Assembly (NCBI GenBank): GCA_949825025.1
Contig: OX463782.1
Span: forward strand, 40,664,709-40,728,708
From: Siphlonurus alternatus
Lineage: Eukaryota > Arthropoda > Insecta > Ephemeroptera > Siphlonuridae
Length of the DNA: 64,000 bases
Direction of reading: 5' to 3'
How positions within the stretch are numbered: position 1 is the stretch's first letter; the number at the start of each line of letters is the position of its first letter. A model generated the notes under the pieces. That model was not told where the DNA came from. It ran no database searches and saw only the letters and a list, made by a program, of their open reading frames with translations. Both the position numbers and the translations under genes were made by a program. Of the stretch, positions 1 through 8,089 are shown piece after piece.

Positions 1-6
1 ACCAGA

Positions 7-21
7 CCAACCAGACCAACC
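7..21 (-). other. Example of a thrombin-aptamer-like G-quadruplex motif
   Basis: On the - strand this site reads GGTTGGTCTGGTTGG: four GG tracts with loops TT, TCT and TT. The known thrombin-binding aptamer is GGTTGGTGTGGTTGG, which folds as a two-tetrad antiparallel chair, so only the middle loop base differs. Two adjacent CCAACCAGA units on + always create the motif; CCAACCAGG units give the loop CCT instead. This site is an example, and the motif recurs throughout the window. Folding here is inferred from sequence only, and two-tetrad quadruplexes are of modest stability. Confidence 0.7.
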
Positions 22-46
22 AGACCAACTTGGCTAACCAGGCCAA

Positions 47-60
47 CCTGGTCAACCAGG
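47..60. repeat. Example of the recurrent 14-bp inverted repeat CCTGGTCAACCAGG
   Basis: The arms CCTGGT and ACCAGG are perfect inverted repeats around a CA spacer, with a HincII site (GTCAAC) at the centre. The motif arises where a CCAACCTGG unit is followed by a TCAACCAGG unit. It recurs at a fixed place near the 3' end of the V, S and H cassettes throughout the window. In M cassettes the right arm is altered (CCTGGTCATCCTGG). Such a dyad could bind a dimeric protein, but that is inference. Confidence 0.75.
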
Positions 61-586
61 CCATCTAAGGCAACCAGAACAACCAGCCAACCAGCCCAAC
101 CAGACCAACCAGACCAACCAGACTAACCTGGTCAACCAGCCAACTGGGCCAACCAGGCCAACCAGACCAACCAGACCAACCAGGCCAACCAAGCTTACCA
201 GTCCTGCCAGGCTAACTTGCCCAACCAGAGCAACTGGGCCAACCAGCCCAACCGGACCAAACAGGCCATCCAGCCAATCAGGCCATCCAGGCCAACCAGC
301 CAACCAGGCCAACCTGGTCAACCAGGCCAACCAGGGCAACCAGACCAACCAGCCAACCAGCCCAACCAGACCAACCAGACCAACCAGACCAACCTGGTCA
401 ACCAGCCAATCGGGCCAACCAGACCAACCAGGCCAACCAGCCAGCCAGCCCAACCAGACCAACCAGACCAAACAGGCCAACCAGGTCAACCAGGCCAACC
501 AGGTCAACCAGGCCAAGAAGGGCAACCAGGCCAACTAGCCAACCAGGCCAACCAGGGCAACCAGGCCAACTAGCCAACCAGGCCAA

Positions 587-835
587 CTAGCCAACCAGGC
601 CAACCAGGCCAATCACACCAACCAGCCCAACCAGCCACACCAGGCCAACAAGGCCAACCAGCCCAACCAGGTTAACCAGGCCTATTAGACCAACCAGGCT
701 CATCCGGCCAACCGGCACACCAGGCTTCCAGACCAACCAGACCAACCAGACCAACCGGTCCAACAAGGCCAACCAGGCCAACCAGACCAACCAGACCAAC
801 TTGGCTAACCAGGCCAACCTGGTCAACCAGGCCAT
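587..835. repeat. V cassette, V1 type (reference copy)
   Basis: This cassette of about 249 bp starts near CCAATCACACC and passes an HpaI site in CAGGTTAACCAGG. It continues through CCTATTAGACC, CTCATCCGGCC, CCGGCACACC and CCGGTCCAACAAGG, then ends in the shared tail (CTTGGCTAACC, the 14-bp dyad, CCATCTAGGG). I recognise 48 copies. Near-complete ones start near 587, 836, 2267, 3834, 4614, 4863, 6294, 7141, 8527, 11812, 15473, 21589, 27162, 28575, 29997, 30844, 32221, 33885, 35707, 37341, 38736, 39583, 41210, 42866, 44225, 45228, 47033, 49113, 49362, 49976, 51362, 53007, 54429, 55267, 56653, 58298, 59720, 60966 and 62237. Shortened or divergent copies lie near 10310, 13630, 16935, 17890, 19376, 20190, 23930, 24887 and 26372. 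Confidence 0.85.
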
Positions 836-1105
836 CTAGGGCAACCAGAACAACCAGCCAACCAGGCCAACCAGGCCAATCACACCAACCAGCCCAACCA
901 GCCACACCAGGCCAACAAGGCCAACCAGCCCAACCAGGTTAACCAGGCCTATTAGACCAACCAGGCTCATCCGGCCAACCGGCACACCAGGCTTCCAGAC
1001 CAACCAGACCAACCAGACCAACCGGGCCAACAAGGCCAACCAGGCCAACCAGACCAACCAGACCAACCAGACCAACTTGGCTAACCAGGCCAACCTGGTC
1101 AACCA
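836..1105. repeat. V cassette, V2 type, directly after a V1
   Basis: The V1 cassette is followed at once by a second V, offset 249 bp. It differs from V1 in CCGGGCCAACAAGG (V1 has CCGGTCC), one extra CCAACCAGA unit, and CCATCTAAGG at the end instead of CCATCTAGGG. The V1-V2 doublet recurs at 4,614/4,863 and 49,113/49,362. At 37,341 the V2 survives, but the V1 before it has lost its front. Related V2' copies read GCGTATTAG and CTCATTCGG and lie near 7141, 30844, 39583, 45228, 47033, 49976, 55267 and 60966. Confidence 0.8.
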
Positions 1106-1417
1106 GGCCATCTAAGGCAACCAGAACAACCAGCCAACCAGCCCAACCAGCCCAACCAGACCAACCAGACTAACCTGGTCAACCAGCCAACTGGGCCAAC
1201 CAGGCCAACCAGACCAACCAGACCAACCAGGCCAACCAAGCTTACCAGTCCTGCCAGGCTAACTTGCCCAACCAGGCCAACCAGCCTAACCAGCCCAACC
1301 AGGCCAACCAGCCCAACCAGGCTAACCAGGTCAACCAGGCCAACTAGCCAACCAGGCCAACCAGCCAACCAGCCCAACCAGCCCAACCAGACCAACCAGA
1401 CCAACCAGGCCAACCAG

Positions 1418-1645
1418 GGTACCCAGGCCAACTAGCCAACCAGGCCAACAAGGCTAACCTGGCCTATTAGACCAACCAGACCAACCAGGCTCACCCGGCC
1501 AACCGGGCCCACCAGACTTCCAGACCAACCAGACCAACCAGACCAACCGGGATAACCAGGCCAACCAGGCCAACCAGACCAACCAGACCAACCAGGCTAA
1601 CCAGGCCAACCTGGTCAACCAGGCCAACCAGGGCAACCAGACCAA
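1418..1645. repeat. S cassette with upstream KpnI site (reference copy)
   Basis: A KpnI site (GGTACC, 1,418-1,423) precedes GCCAACAAGGCTAACC, CCTATTAGACC, CTCACCCGGCC, an ApaI site in CCGGGCCCACC, CAGACTTCCAG and CCGGGATAACC, then the shared tail with the dyad. S is a sister of V: both run from CCTATTAGACC through CTCA(C/T)CCGG to CTTCCAGACC in the same order. Copies lie near 1454, 5481, 7741, 14687, 20776, 22198, 27762, 29184, 31426, 34494, 36307, 37950, 40416, 43470 (shortened), 45865, 47660, 48283, 50576, 53607, 55867, 58898 and 61585. The copies at 20776 and 27762 lack the KpnI site. Confidence 0.82.
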
Positions 1646-1754
1646 CCAGCCAACCAGCCCAACCAGCCAATCCAGACCAACCAGACCAACCTGGTCAACC
1701 AGCCAACCAGGCCAACCAGGCCAACCAGGCCTACCAGACCAACCAGGCTAACCA

Positions 1755-1930
1755 AACTTACCATTCCTGCCAGGCTAACTTGCCCAACCAGACCAACTGG
1801 GCCAACCAGCCCAACCGGACCAAACAGGCCATCCAGCCAATCAGGCCATCCAGGCCAACCAGCCAACCAGGCCAACCTGGTCAACCAGGCCAACCAGGGC
1901 AACCAGACCAACCAGCCAACCAGCCCAACC
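1755..1930. repeat. H cassette, CCATTCCTGCC type (reference copy)
   Basis: This H copy opens with AAACTTACCATTCCTGCC, where most H copies have AAGCTTACCAGTCCTGCC with a HindIII site. It continues with GGCTAACTTGCCC, GACCAACTGGGCC, CCGGACCAAACAGG and GCCATCCAGCCAATC, then the shared tail. Where H copies lie side by side their spacing is 240-284 bp, most often 266 or 275 (for example near 9570/9836, 12882/13157, 23184/23459, 33265/33540, 42246/42521 and 52405/52680). A variant with CCATTACTGCC marks a sub-lineage near 9815, 13140, 16445, 23440 and 42505. Confidence 0.8.
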
Positions 1931-2067
1931 AGACCAACCAGACCAACCAGACCAACCTGGTCAACCAGCCAACCGGGCCAACCAGGCCAACCAGGCCTAC
2001 CAGACCAACCAGACCAACCAGACCAACCAGACCAACCAGGCCAACCAAGCTTACCAGTCCTGCCAGG

Positions 2068-2270
2068 CTAACTTCCCCAAACCGGCCAACCAGCCATCAA
2101 GCCCAACCAGACCAACCAGACCAACCAGGCCAACCAGCCAGCCAGCCCAACCAGACCAACCAGACCAAACAGGCCAACCAGGTCAACCAGGCCAACCAGG
2201 TCAACCAGGCCAAGAAGGGCAACCAGGCCAACTAGCCAACCAGGCCAACCAGGGCAACCAGGCCAACTAG
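2068..2270. repeat. H2 cassette joining H to V
   Basis: After the HindIII-bearing CAGTCCTGCCAGGCTAAC, this variant reads TTCCCCAAACCGGCC and CAGCCATCAAGCCC. It then carries a run of AGGTCAACC units, CCAAGAAGGGC and repeated CCAACTAGCC, whose TAG and CTA triplets close many spurious frames. H2 sits immediately before almost every V cassette, so H2-V behaves as one inherited pair. The copies at about 21,400 and 28,385 read TTCCAAAAACCGG instead. Confidence 0.75.
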
Positions 2271-2554
2271 CCAACCAGGCCAACCAGGCCAATCACACCA
2301 ACCAGCCCAACCAGCCACACCAGGCCAACAAGGCCAACCAGCCCAACCAGGTTAACCAGGCCTATTAGACCAACCAGGCTCATCCGGCCAACCGGCACAC
2401 CAGGCTTCCAGACCAACCAGACCAACCAGACCAACCGGTCCAACAAGGCCAACCAGGCCAACCAGACCAACCAGACCAACTTGGCTAACCAGGCCAACCT
2501 GGTCAACCAGGCCATCTAGGGCAACCAGAACAACCAGCCAACCAGCCCAACCAG

Positions 2555-2799
2555 CCCAGCCAGGCTAACCTGGCCAACCAGGCAAACTCGGCCAACCGGA
2601 CCCACCAGGCCTAACAAACCAGCCAGGCCAACCAGACCAACCAGGCTAACCTTGCAAACCAGACCAACTCGGCCAACCGGACAAAATAGACCAACCGGGC
2701 CATCGAGGCCAGCTAGACCAACCAGACCAACCAGGCTAACCAGGCCAACCTGGTCATCCTGGCCAACCTGGTCATCAAGGCCAACCAGGGTAACTAGGC
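2555..2799. repeat. M cassette (reference copy)
   Basis: This is the most distinctive cassette. It opens with CCCAGCCAGGCTAACC and passes AAACTCGGCC, CCTAACAAACC, CTTGCAAACC, CGGACAAAATAGACC, GCCATCGAGG, GCCAGCTAGACC and CCTGGTCATCCTGG, ending at GGGTAACTAGG. Using the CTTGC(A/G)AACC point as a landmark, copies are near 2652, 6679, 8912, 12197, 15858, 18313, 20470, 22508, 25309, 27456, 30382, 32588, 39121, 41579, 51747, 54805, 57038, 60096 and 62622. Two sub-lineages carry CTTGCAAACC or CTTGCGAACC. With about one copy per 3 kb it is the best marker of the kilobase-scale period. Confidence 0.85.
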
Positions 2800-2884
2800 C
2801 AACCAGCCAACCAGCCCAACCAGACCAACCAGACCAACCTGGTCAACCAGCAAACCAGGCCAACCAGGCCTACCAGACCAAACA

Positions 2885-3073
2885 GGCCAACCAAGCTTAC
2901 CAGTCCTGCCAGGCTAACTTGCCCAACCAGACCAACTGGGCCAACCAGCCCAACCGGACAAAACAGGCCATCCAGCCAATCAGGCCATCCAGGCCAACTA
3001 GTCCAACCAAGCTAACCTGGCCTACTAGGCTAACTCGGCCAACTGGACCCACCAGGCCTACCAGACCATCTTA
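2885..3073. repeat. H1 plus T cassette after M (SpeI landmark)
   Basis: The H copy that follows M has a private change, CGGACAAAACAGG, where other H copies read CGGACCAAACAGG. It then runs through an SpeI site (ACTAGT, 2,997-3,002) into the T cassette: CCAAGCTAACC, GGCCTACTAGGC, CTCGGCCAACTGGACCC and CAGACCATCTTAGCC. SpeI recurs roughly once per M module (for example near 7024, 9257, 12542, 16203, 22854, 30728, 32934, 41925, 52093 and 57384). At 7,024, 30,728, 39,466, 49,859 and 55,151 the T cassette is missing, and H1 is joined instead to the AGGTCAACC part of H2. Confidence 0.8.
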
Positions 3074-4027
3074 GCCAACCAGCCCAACCGGACCAAACAG
3101 GCCATCCAGCCAATCAGGCCATCCAGGCCAACCAGCCAACCAGGCCAACCTGGTCAACCAGGCCAACCAGGGCAACCAGACCAACCAGCCCAACCAGCCC
3201 AACCAGACCAACCAGACCAACCTGGTCAACCAGCCAACCAGGCCAACCAGGCCAACCAGGCCAACCAGGCCTACCAGACCAACCAGGCTAACCAAACTTA
3301 CCATTCCTGCCAGGCTAACTTGCCCAACCAGACCAACTGGGCCAACCAGCCCAACCGGACCAAACAGGCCATCCAGCCAATCAGGCCATCCAGGCCAACC
3401 AGCCAACCAGGCCAACCTGGTCATCCAGGCCAACCAGGGCAACCAGACCAACCAGCCAACCAGCCCAACCAGCCAATCCAGACCAACCAGACCAACCTGG
3501 TCAACCAGGCCTACCAGACCAACCAGGCTAACCAAACTTACCATTCCTGCCAGGCTAACTTGCCCAACCAGACCAACTGGGCCAACCAGCCCAACCGGAC
3601 CAAACAGGCCATCCAGCCAATCAGGCCATCCAGGCCAACCAGCCAACCAGGCCAACCTGGTCAACCAGGCCAACCAGGGCAACCAGACCAACCAGCCAAC
3701 CAGGCCTACCAGACCAACCAGACCAACCAGACCAACCAGGCCAACCAAGCTTACCAGTCCTGCCAGGCTAACTTCCCCAAACCGGCCAACCAGCCATCAA
3801 GCCCAACCAGGCCAACCAGGGCAACCAGGCCAACTAGCCAACCAGGCCAACCAGGCCAATCACACCAACCAGCCCAACCAGCCACACCAGGCCAACAAGG
3901 CCAACCAGCCCAACCAGGTTAACCAGGCGTATTAGACCAACCAGGCTCATCAGGCCAACCGGCACACCAGGCTTCCAGACCAACCAGACCAACCAGACCA
4001 ACCGGGCCAACAAGGCCAACCAGGCCA
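3010..4027. repeat. Linker between the two 3.0-kb block copies
   Basis: This kilobase makes up the rest of the 4,027-bp period and is not repeated after copy B. It holds a T cassette (to about 3,073), an H body, two CCATTCCTGCC-type H copies about 240 bp apart, an H2 (HindIII at 3,747) and the front of a V3. The same order, M-T-H-H-H-H2-V3, is found downstream of several M cassettes, for example 32,588-34,142, 41,579-43,114, 51,747-53,264 and 57,038-58,555. No gene is visible. Confidence 0.75.
3262..3702. repeat. 240-bp local tandem duplication of an H cassette
   Basis: About 200 bases from 3,262 reappear 240 bases downstream with a single difference seen (CATCCAGG near 3,423 against CAACCAGG near 3,663). 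The second copy is then joined to a different continuation. This is the shortest H spacing in the window; 266-284 bp is usual. It looks like a recent unequal exchange between neighbouring H cassettes. Confidence 0.75.
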
Positions 4028-4091
4028 ACCAGACCAACCAGACCAACCAGACCAACTTGGCTAACCAGGCCAACCTGGTCAACCAGGCCAT
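3747..4091. repeat. H2 and V3 cassette pair
   Basis: The HindIII-bearing H2 (3,747-3,808) leads into a V of type V3, marked by GCGTATTAG, CTCATCAGGCC and the CCATCTAAGG end. Here H2 lacks the long AGGTCAACC run seen in other H2 copies. The same short H2-V3 junction recurs near 33,885, 35,707, 42,866, 53,007 and 58,298. V3 also occurs at 21,589 and 28,575, but after a long H2. The second copy of the 3.0-kb block starts inside the V3 tail at 4,028. Confidence 0.75.
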
Positions 4092-7036
4092 CTAAGGCAA
4101 CCAGAACAACCAGCCAACCAGCCCAACCAGACCAACCAGACCAACCAGACTAACCTGGTCAACCAGCCAACTGGGCCAACCAGGCCAACCAGACCAACCA
4201 GACCAACCAGGCCAACCAAGCTTACCAGTCCTGCCAGGCTAACTTGCCCAACCAGAGCAACTGGGCCAACCAGCCCAACCGGACCAAACAGGCCATCCAG
4301 CCAATCAGGCCATCCAGGCCAACCAGCCAACCAGGCCAACCTGGTCAACCAGGCCAACCAGGGCAACCAGACCAACCAGCCAACCAGCCCAACCAGACCA
4401 ACCAGACCAACCAGACCAACCTGGTCAACCAGCCAATCGGGCCAACCAGACCAACCAGGCCAACCAGCCAGCCAGCCCAACCAGACCAACCAGACCAAAC
4501 AGGCCAACCAGGTCAACCAGGCCAACCAGGTCAACCAGGCCAAGAAGGGCAACCAGGCCAACTAGCCAACCAGGCCAACCAGGGCAACCAGGCCAACTAG
4601 CCAACCAGGCCAACTAGCCAACCAGGCCAACCAGGCCAATCACACCAACCAGCCCAACCAGCCACACCAGGCCAACAAGGCCAACCAGCCCAACCAGGTT
4701 AACCAGGCCTATTAGACCAACCAGGCTCATCCGGCCAACCGGCACACCAGGCTTCCAGACCAACCAGACCAACCAGACCAACCGGTCCAACAAGGCCAAC
4801 CAGGCCAACCAGACCAACCAGACCAACTTGGCTAACCAGGCCAACCTGGTCAACCAGGCCATCTAGGGCAACCAGAACAACCAGCCAACCAGGCCAACCA
4901 GGCCAATCACACCAACCAGCCCAACCAGCCACACCAGGCCAACAAGGCCAACCAGCCCAACCAGGTTAACCAGGCCTATTAGACCAACCAGGCTCATCCG
5001 GCCAACCGGCACACCAGGCTTCCAGACCAACCAGACCAACCAGACCAACCGGGCCAACAAGGCCAACCAGGCCAACCAGACCAACCAGACCAACCAGACC
5101 AACTTGGCTAACCAGGCCAACCTGGTCAACCAGGCCATCTAAGGCAACCAGAACAACCAGCCAACCAGCCCAACCAGCCCAACCAGACCAACCAGACTAA
5201 CCTGGTCAACCAGCCAACTGGGCCAACCAGGCCAACCAGACCAACCAGACCAACCAGGCCAACCAAGCTTACCAGTCCTGCCAGGCTAACTTGCCCAACC
5301 AGGCCAACCAGCCTAACCAGCCCAACCAGGCCAACCAGCCCAACCAGGCTAACCAGGTCAACCAGGCCAACTAGCCAACCAGGCCAACCAGCCAACCAGC
5401 CCAACCAGCCCAACCAGACCAACCAGACCAACCAGGCCAACCAGGGTACCCAGGCCAACTAGCCAACCAGGCCAACAAGGCTAACCTGGCCTATTAGACC
5501 AACCAGACCAACCAGGCTCACCCGGCCAACCGGGCCCACCAGACTTCCAGACCAACCAGACCAACCAGACCAACCGGGATAACCAGGCCAACCAGGCCAA
5601 CCAGACCAACCAGACCAACCAGGCTAACCAGGCCAACCTGGTCAACCAGGCCAACCAGGGCAACCAGACCAACCAGCCAACCAGCCCAACCAGCCAATCC
5701 AGACCAACCAGACCAACCTGGTCAACCAGCCAACCAGGCCAACCAGGCCAACCAGGCCTACCAGACCAACCAGGCTAACCAAACTTACCATTCCTGCCAG
5801 GCTAACTTGCCCAACCAGACCAACTGGGCCAACCAGCCCAACCGGACCAAACAGGCCATCCAGCCAATCAGGCCATCCAGGCCAACCAGCCAACCAGGCC
5901 AACCTGGTCAACCAGGCCAACCAGGGCAACCAGACCAACCAGCCAACCAGCCCAACCAGACCAACCAGACCAACCAGACCAACCTGGTCAACCAGCCAAC
6001 CGGGCCAACCAGGCCAACCAGGCCTACCAGACCAACCAGACCAACCAGACCAACCAGACCAACCAGGCCAACCAAGCTTACCAGTCCTGCCAGGCTAACT
6101 TCCCCAAACCGGCCAACCAGCCATCAAGCCCAACCAGACCAACCAGACCAACCAGGCCAACCAGCCAGCCAGCCCAACCAGACCAACCAGACCAAACAGG
6201 CCAACCAGGTCAACCAGGCCAACCAGGTCAACCAGGCCAAGAAGGGCAACCAGGCCAACTAGCCAACCAGGCCAACCAGGGCAACCAGGCCAACTAGCCA
6301 ACCAGGCCAACCAGGCCAATCACACCAACCAGCCCAAATAGCCACACCAGGCCAACAAGGCCAACCAGCCCAACCAGGTTAACCAGGCCTATTAGACCAA
6401 CCAGGCTCATCCGGCCAACCGGCACACCAGGCTTCCAGACCAACCAGACCAACCAGACCAACCGGTCCAACAAAGCCAACCAGGCCAGCCAGACCAACCA
6501 GACCAACTTGGCTAACCAGGCCAACCTGGTCAACCAGGCCATCTAGGGCAACCAGAACAACCAGCCAACCAGCCCAACCAGCCCAGCCAGGCTAACCTGG
6601 CCAACCAGGCAAACTCGGCCAACCGGACCCACCAGGCCTAACAAACCAGCCAGGCCAACCAGACCAACCAGGCTAACCTTGCGAACCAGACCAACTCGGC
6701 CAACCGGACAAAATAGACCAACCGGGCCATCGAGGCCAGCTAGACCAACCAGACCAACCAGGCTAACCAGGCCAACCTGGTCATCCTGGCCAACCTGGTC
6801 ATCAAGGCCAACCAGGGTAACTAGGCCAACCAGCCAACCAGCCCAACCAGACCAACCAGACCAACCTGGTCAACCAGCAAACCAGGCCAACCAGGCCTAC
6901 CAGACCAACCAGGCCAACCAAGCTTACCAGTCCTGCCAGGCTAACTTGCCCAACCAGACCAACTGGGCCAACCAGCCCAACCGGACAAAACAGGCCATCC
7001 AGCCAATCAGGCCATCCAGGCCAACTAGTCCAACCA
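4028..7036. repeat. 3.0-kb block, copy B
   Basis: This is the partner of 1-3,009. Private differences from copy A include CCCAAATAGCC near 6,336 (copy A CCCAACCAGCC), CAAAGCC near 6,473, GGCCAGCC near 6,485 and CTTGCGAACC at 6,680. CAAAGCC and GGCCAGCC recur together near 38,915-38,935, which ties the third copy of this block to copy B rather than A. After 7,036 the sequence jumps to GACCAAACAGGCC, unlike copy A. Confidence 0.9.
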
Positions 7037-8089
7037 GACCAAACAGGCCAACCAGGTCAACCAGGCCAACCAGGTCAACCAGGCCAAGAAGGGCAACCAG
7101 GCCAACTAGCCAACCAGGCCAACCAGGGCAACCAGGCCAACTAGCCAACCAGGCCAACCAGGCCAATCACACCAACCAGCCCAACCAGCCACACCAGGCC
7201 AACAAGGCCAACCAGCCCAACCAGGTTAACCAGGCGTATTAGACCAACCAGGCTCATTCGGCCAACCGGCACACCAGGCTTCCAGACCAACCAGACCAAC
7301 CAGACCAACCGGGCCAACAAGGCCAACCAGGCAAACCAGACCAACCAGACCAACTTGGCTAACCAGGCCAACCTGGTCAACCAGGCCATCTAAGGCAACC
7401 AGAACAACCAGCCAACCAGCCCAACCAGCCCAACCAGACCAACCAGACTAACCTGGTCAACCAGCCAACCGGGCCAACCAGGCCAACCAGACCAACCAGA
7501 CCAACCAGACCAACCAGGCCAACCAAGCTTACCAGTCCTGCCAGGCTAACTTGCCCAACCAGGCCAACCAGCCCAACCAGCCCAACCAGGCCAACCAGCC
7601 CAACCAGGCTAACCAGGTCAACCAGGCCAACTAGCCAACCAGGCCAACCAGCCAACCAGCCCAACCAGCCCAACCAGCCCAACCAGACCAACCAGGCCAA
7701 CCAGGGTACCCAGGCCAACTAGCCAACCAGGCCAACAAGGCTAACCTGGCCTATTAGACCAACCAGACCAACCAGGCTCACCCGGCCAACCGGGCCCACC
7801 AGACTTCCAGACCAACCAGACCAACCGGGATAACCAGGCCAACCAGGCCAACCAGACCAACCAGACCAACCAGACCAACCAGGCTAACCAGGCCAACCTG
7901 GTCAACCAGGCCAACCAGGGCAACCAGACCAACCAGCCAACCAGCCCAACCAGCCAATCTAGACCAACCTGGTCAACCAGCCAACCAGGCCAACCAGGCC
8001 ATCCAGGCCAACCAGGCCTACCAGACCAACCAGGCTAACCAAACTTACCATTCCTGCCAGGCTAACTTGCCCAACCAGACCAACTAGGC
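7037..8089. repeat. V2', H, S and H cassettes between major blocks
   Basis: After the junction at 7,036 come the AGGTCAACC run of an H2, a V2' (7,141-7,389; GCGTATTAG and CTCATTCGG), a tail, an H with HindIII, a KpnI site near 7,706, an S cassette (7,741-7,932) and an H copy with GACCAACTAGGCC. The S copy lacks one CCAACCAGA unit before GGGATAACC. From about 7,705 on, the sequence is repeated at offset 6,946 (from 14,651). No gene is visible. Confidence 0.75.

Larger units (their letters stand above)
1..3009. repeat. 3.0-kb block, copy A (period 4,027)
   Basis: This segment aligns with 4,028-7,036 at a constant offset of 4,027. Cassette order is V tail, H, V1, V2, V tail, H, S, H, H2, V1, M and H1. 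The match ends after base 3,009, just past an SpeI site (ACTAGT at 2,997): copy A then continues into a T cassette and copy B into a different cassette. I found only about six differences by eye, including 2,655 (CAA against CGA in M) and an AAACAGG/AACCAGG difference near 2,880. The left edge lies outside the window. Confidence 0.9.

Noticed and set aside
47..60. A Rho-independent terminator at the CCTGGTCAACCAGG dyad
   Set aside because: The arms are short with a two-base spacer that cannot form a normal loop, and no T run follows.
3262..3702. The 240-bp direct repeat as a mobile-element target duplication
   Set aside because: It is far too long and is made of an H cassette; unequal exchange explains it.
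3071..3748. A 225-codon - strand frame of Trp-Leu and Gly-Leu-Val repeats as a membrane protein
   Set aside because: The hydrophobic pattern follows from translating the complement of the nonamer. No conserved start context, stop or domain accompanies it.
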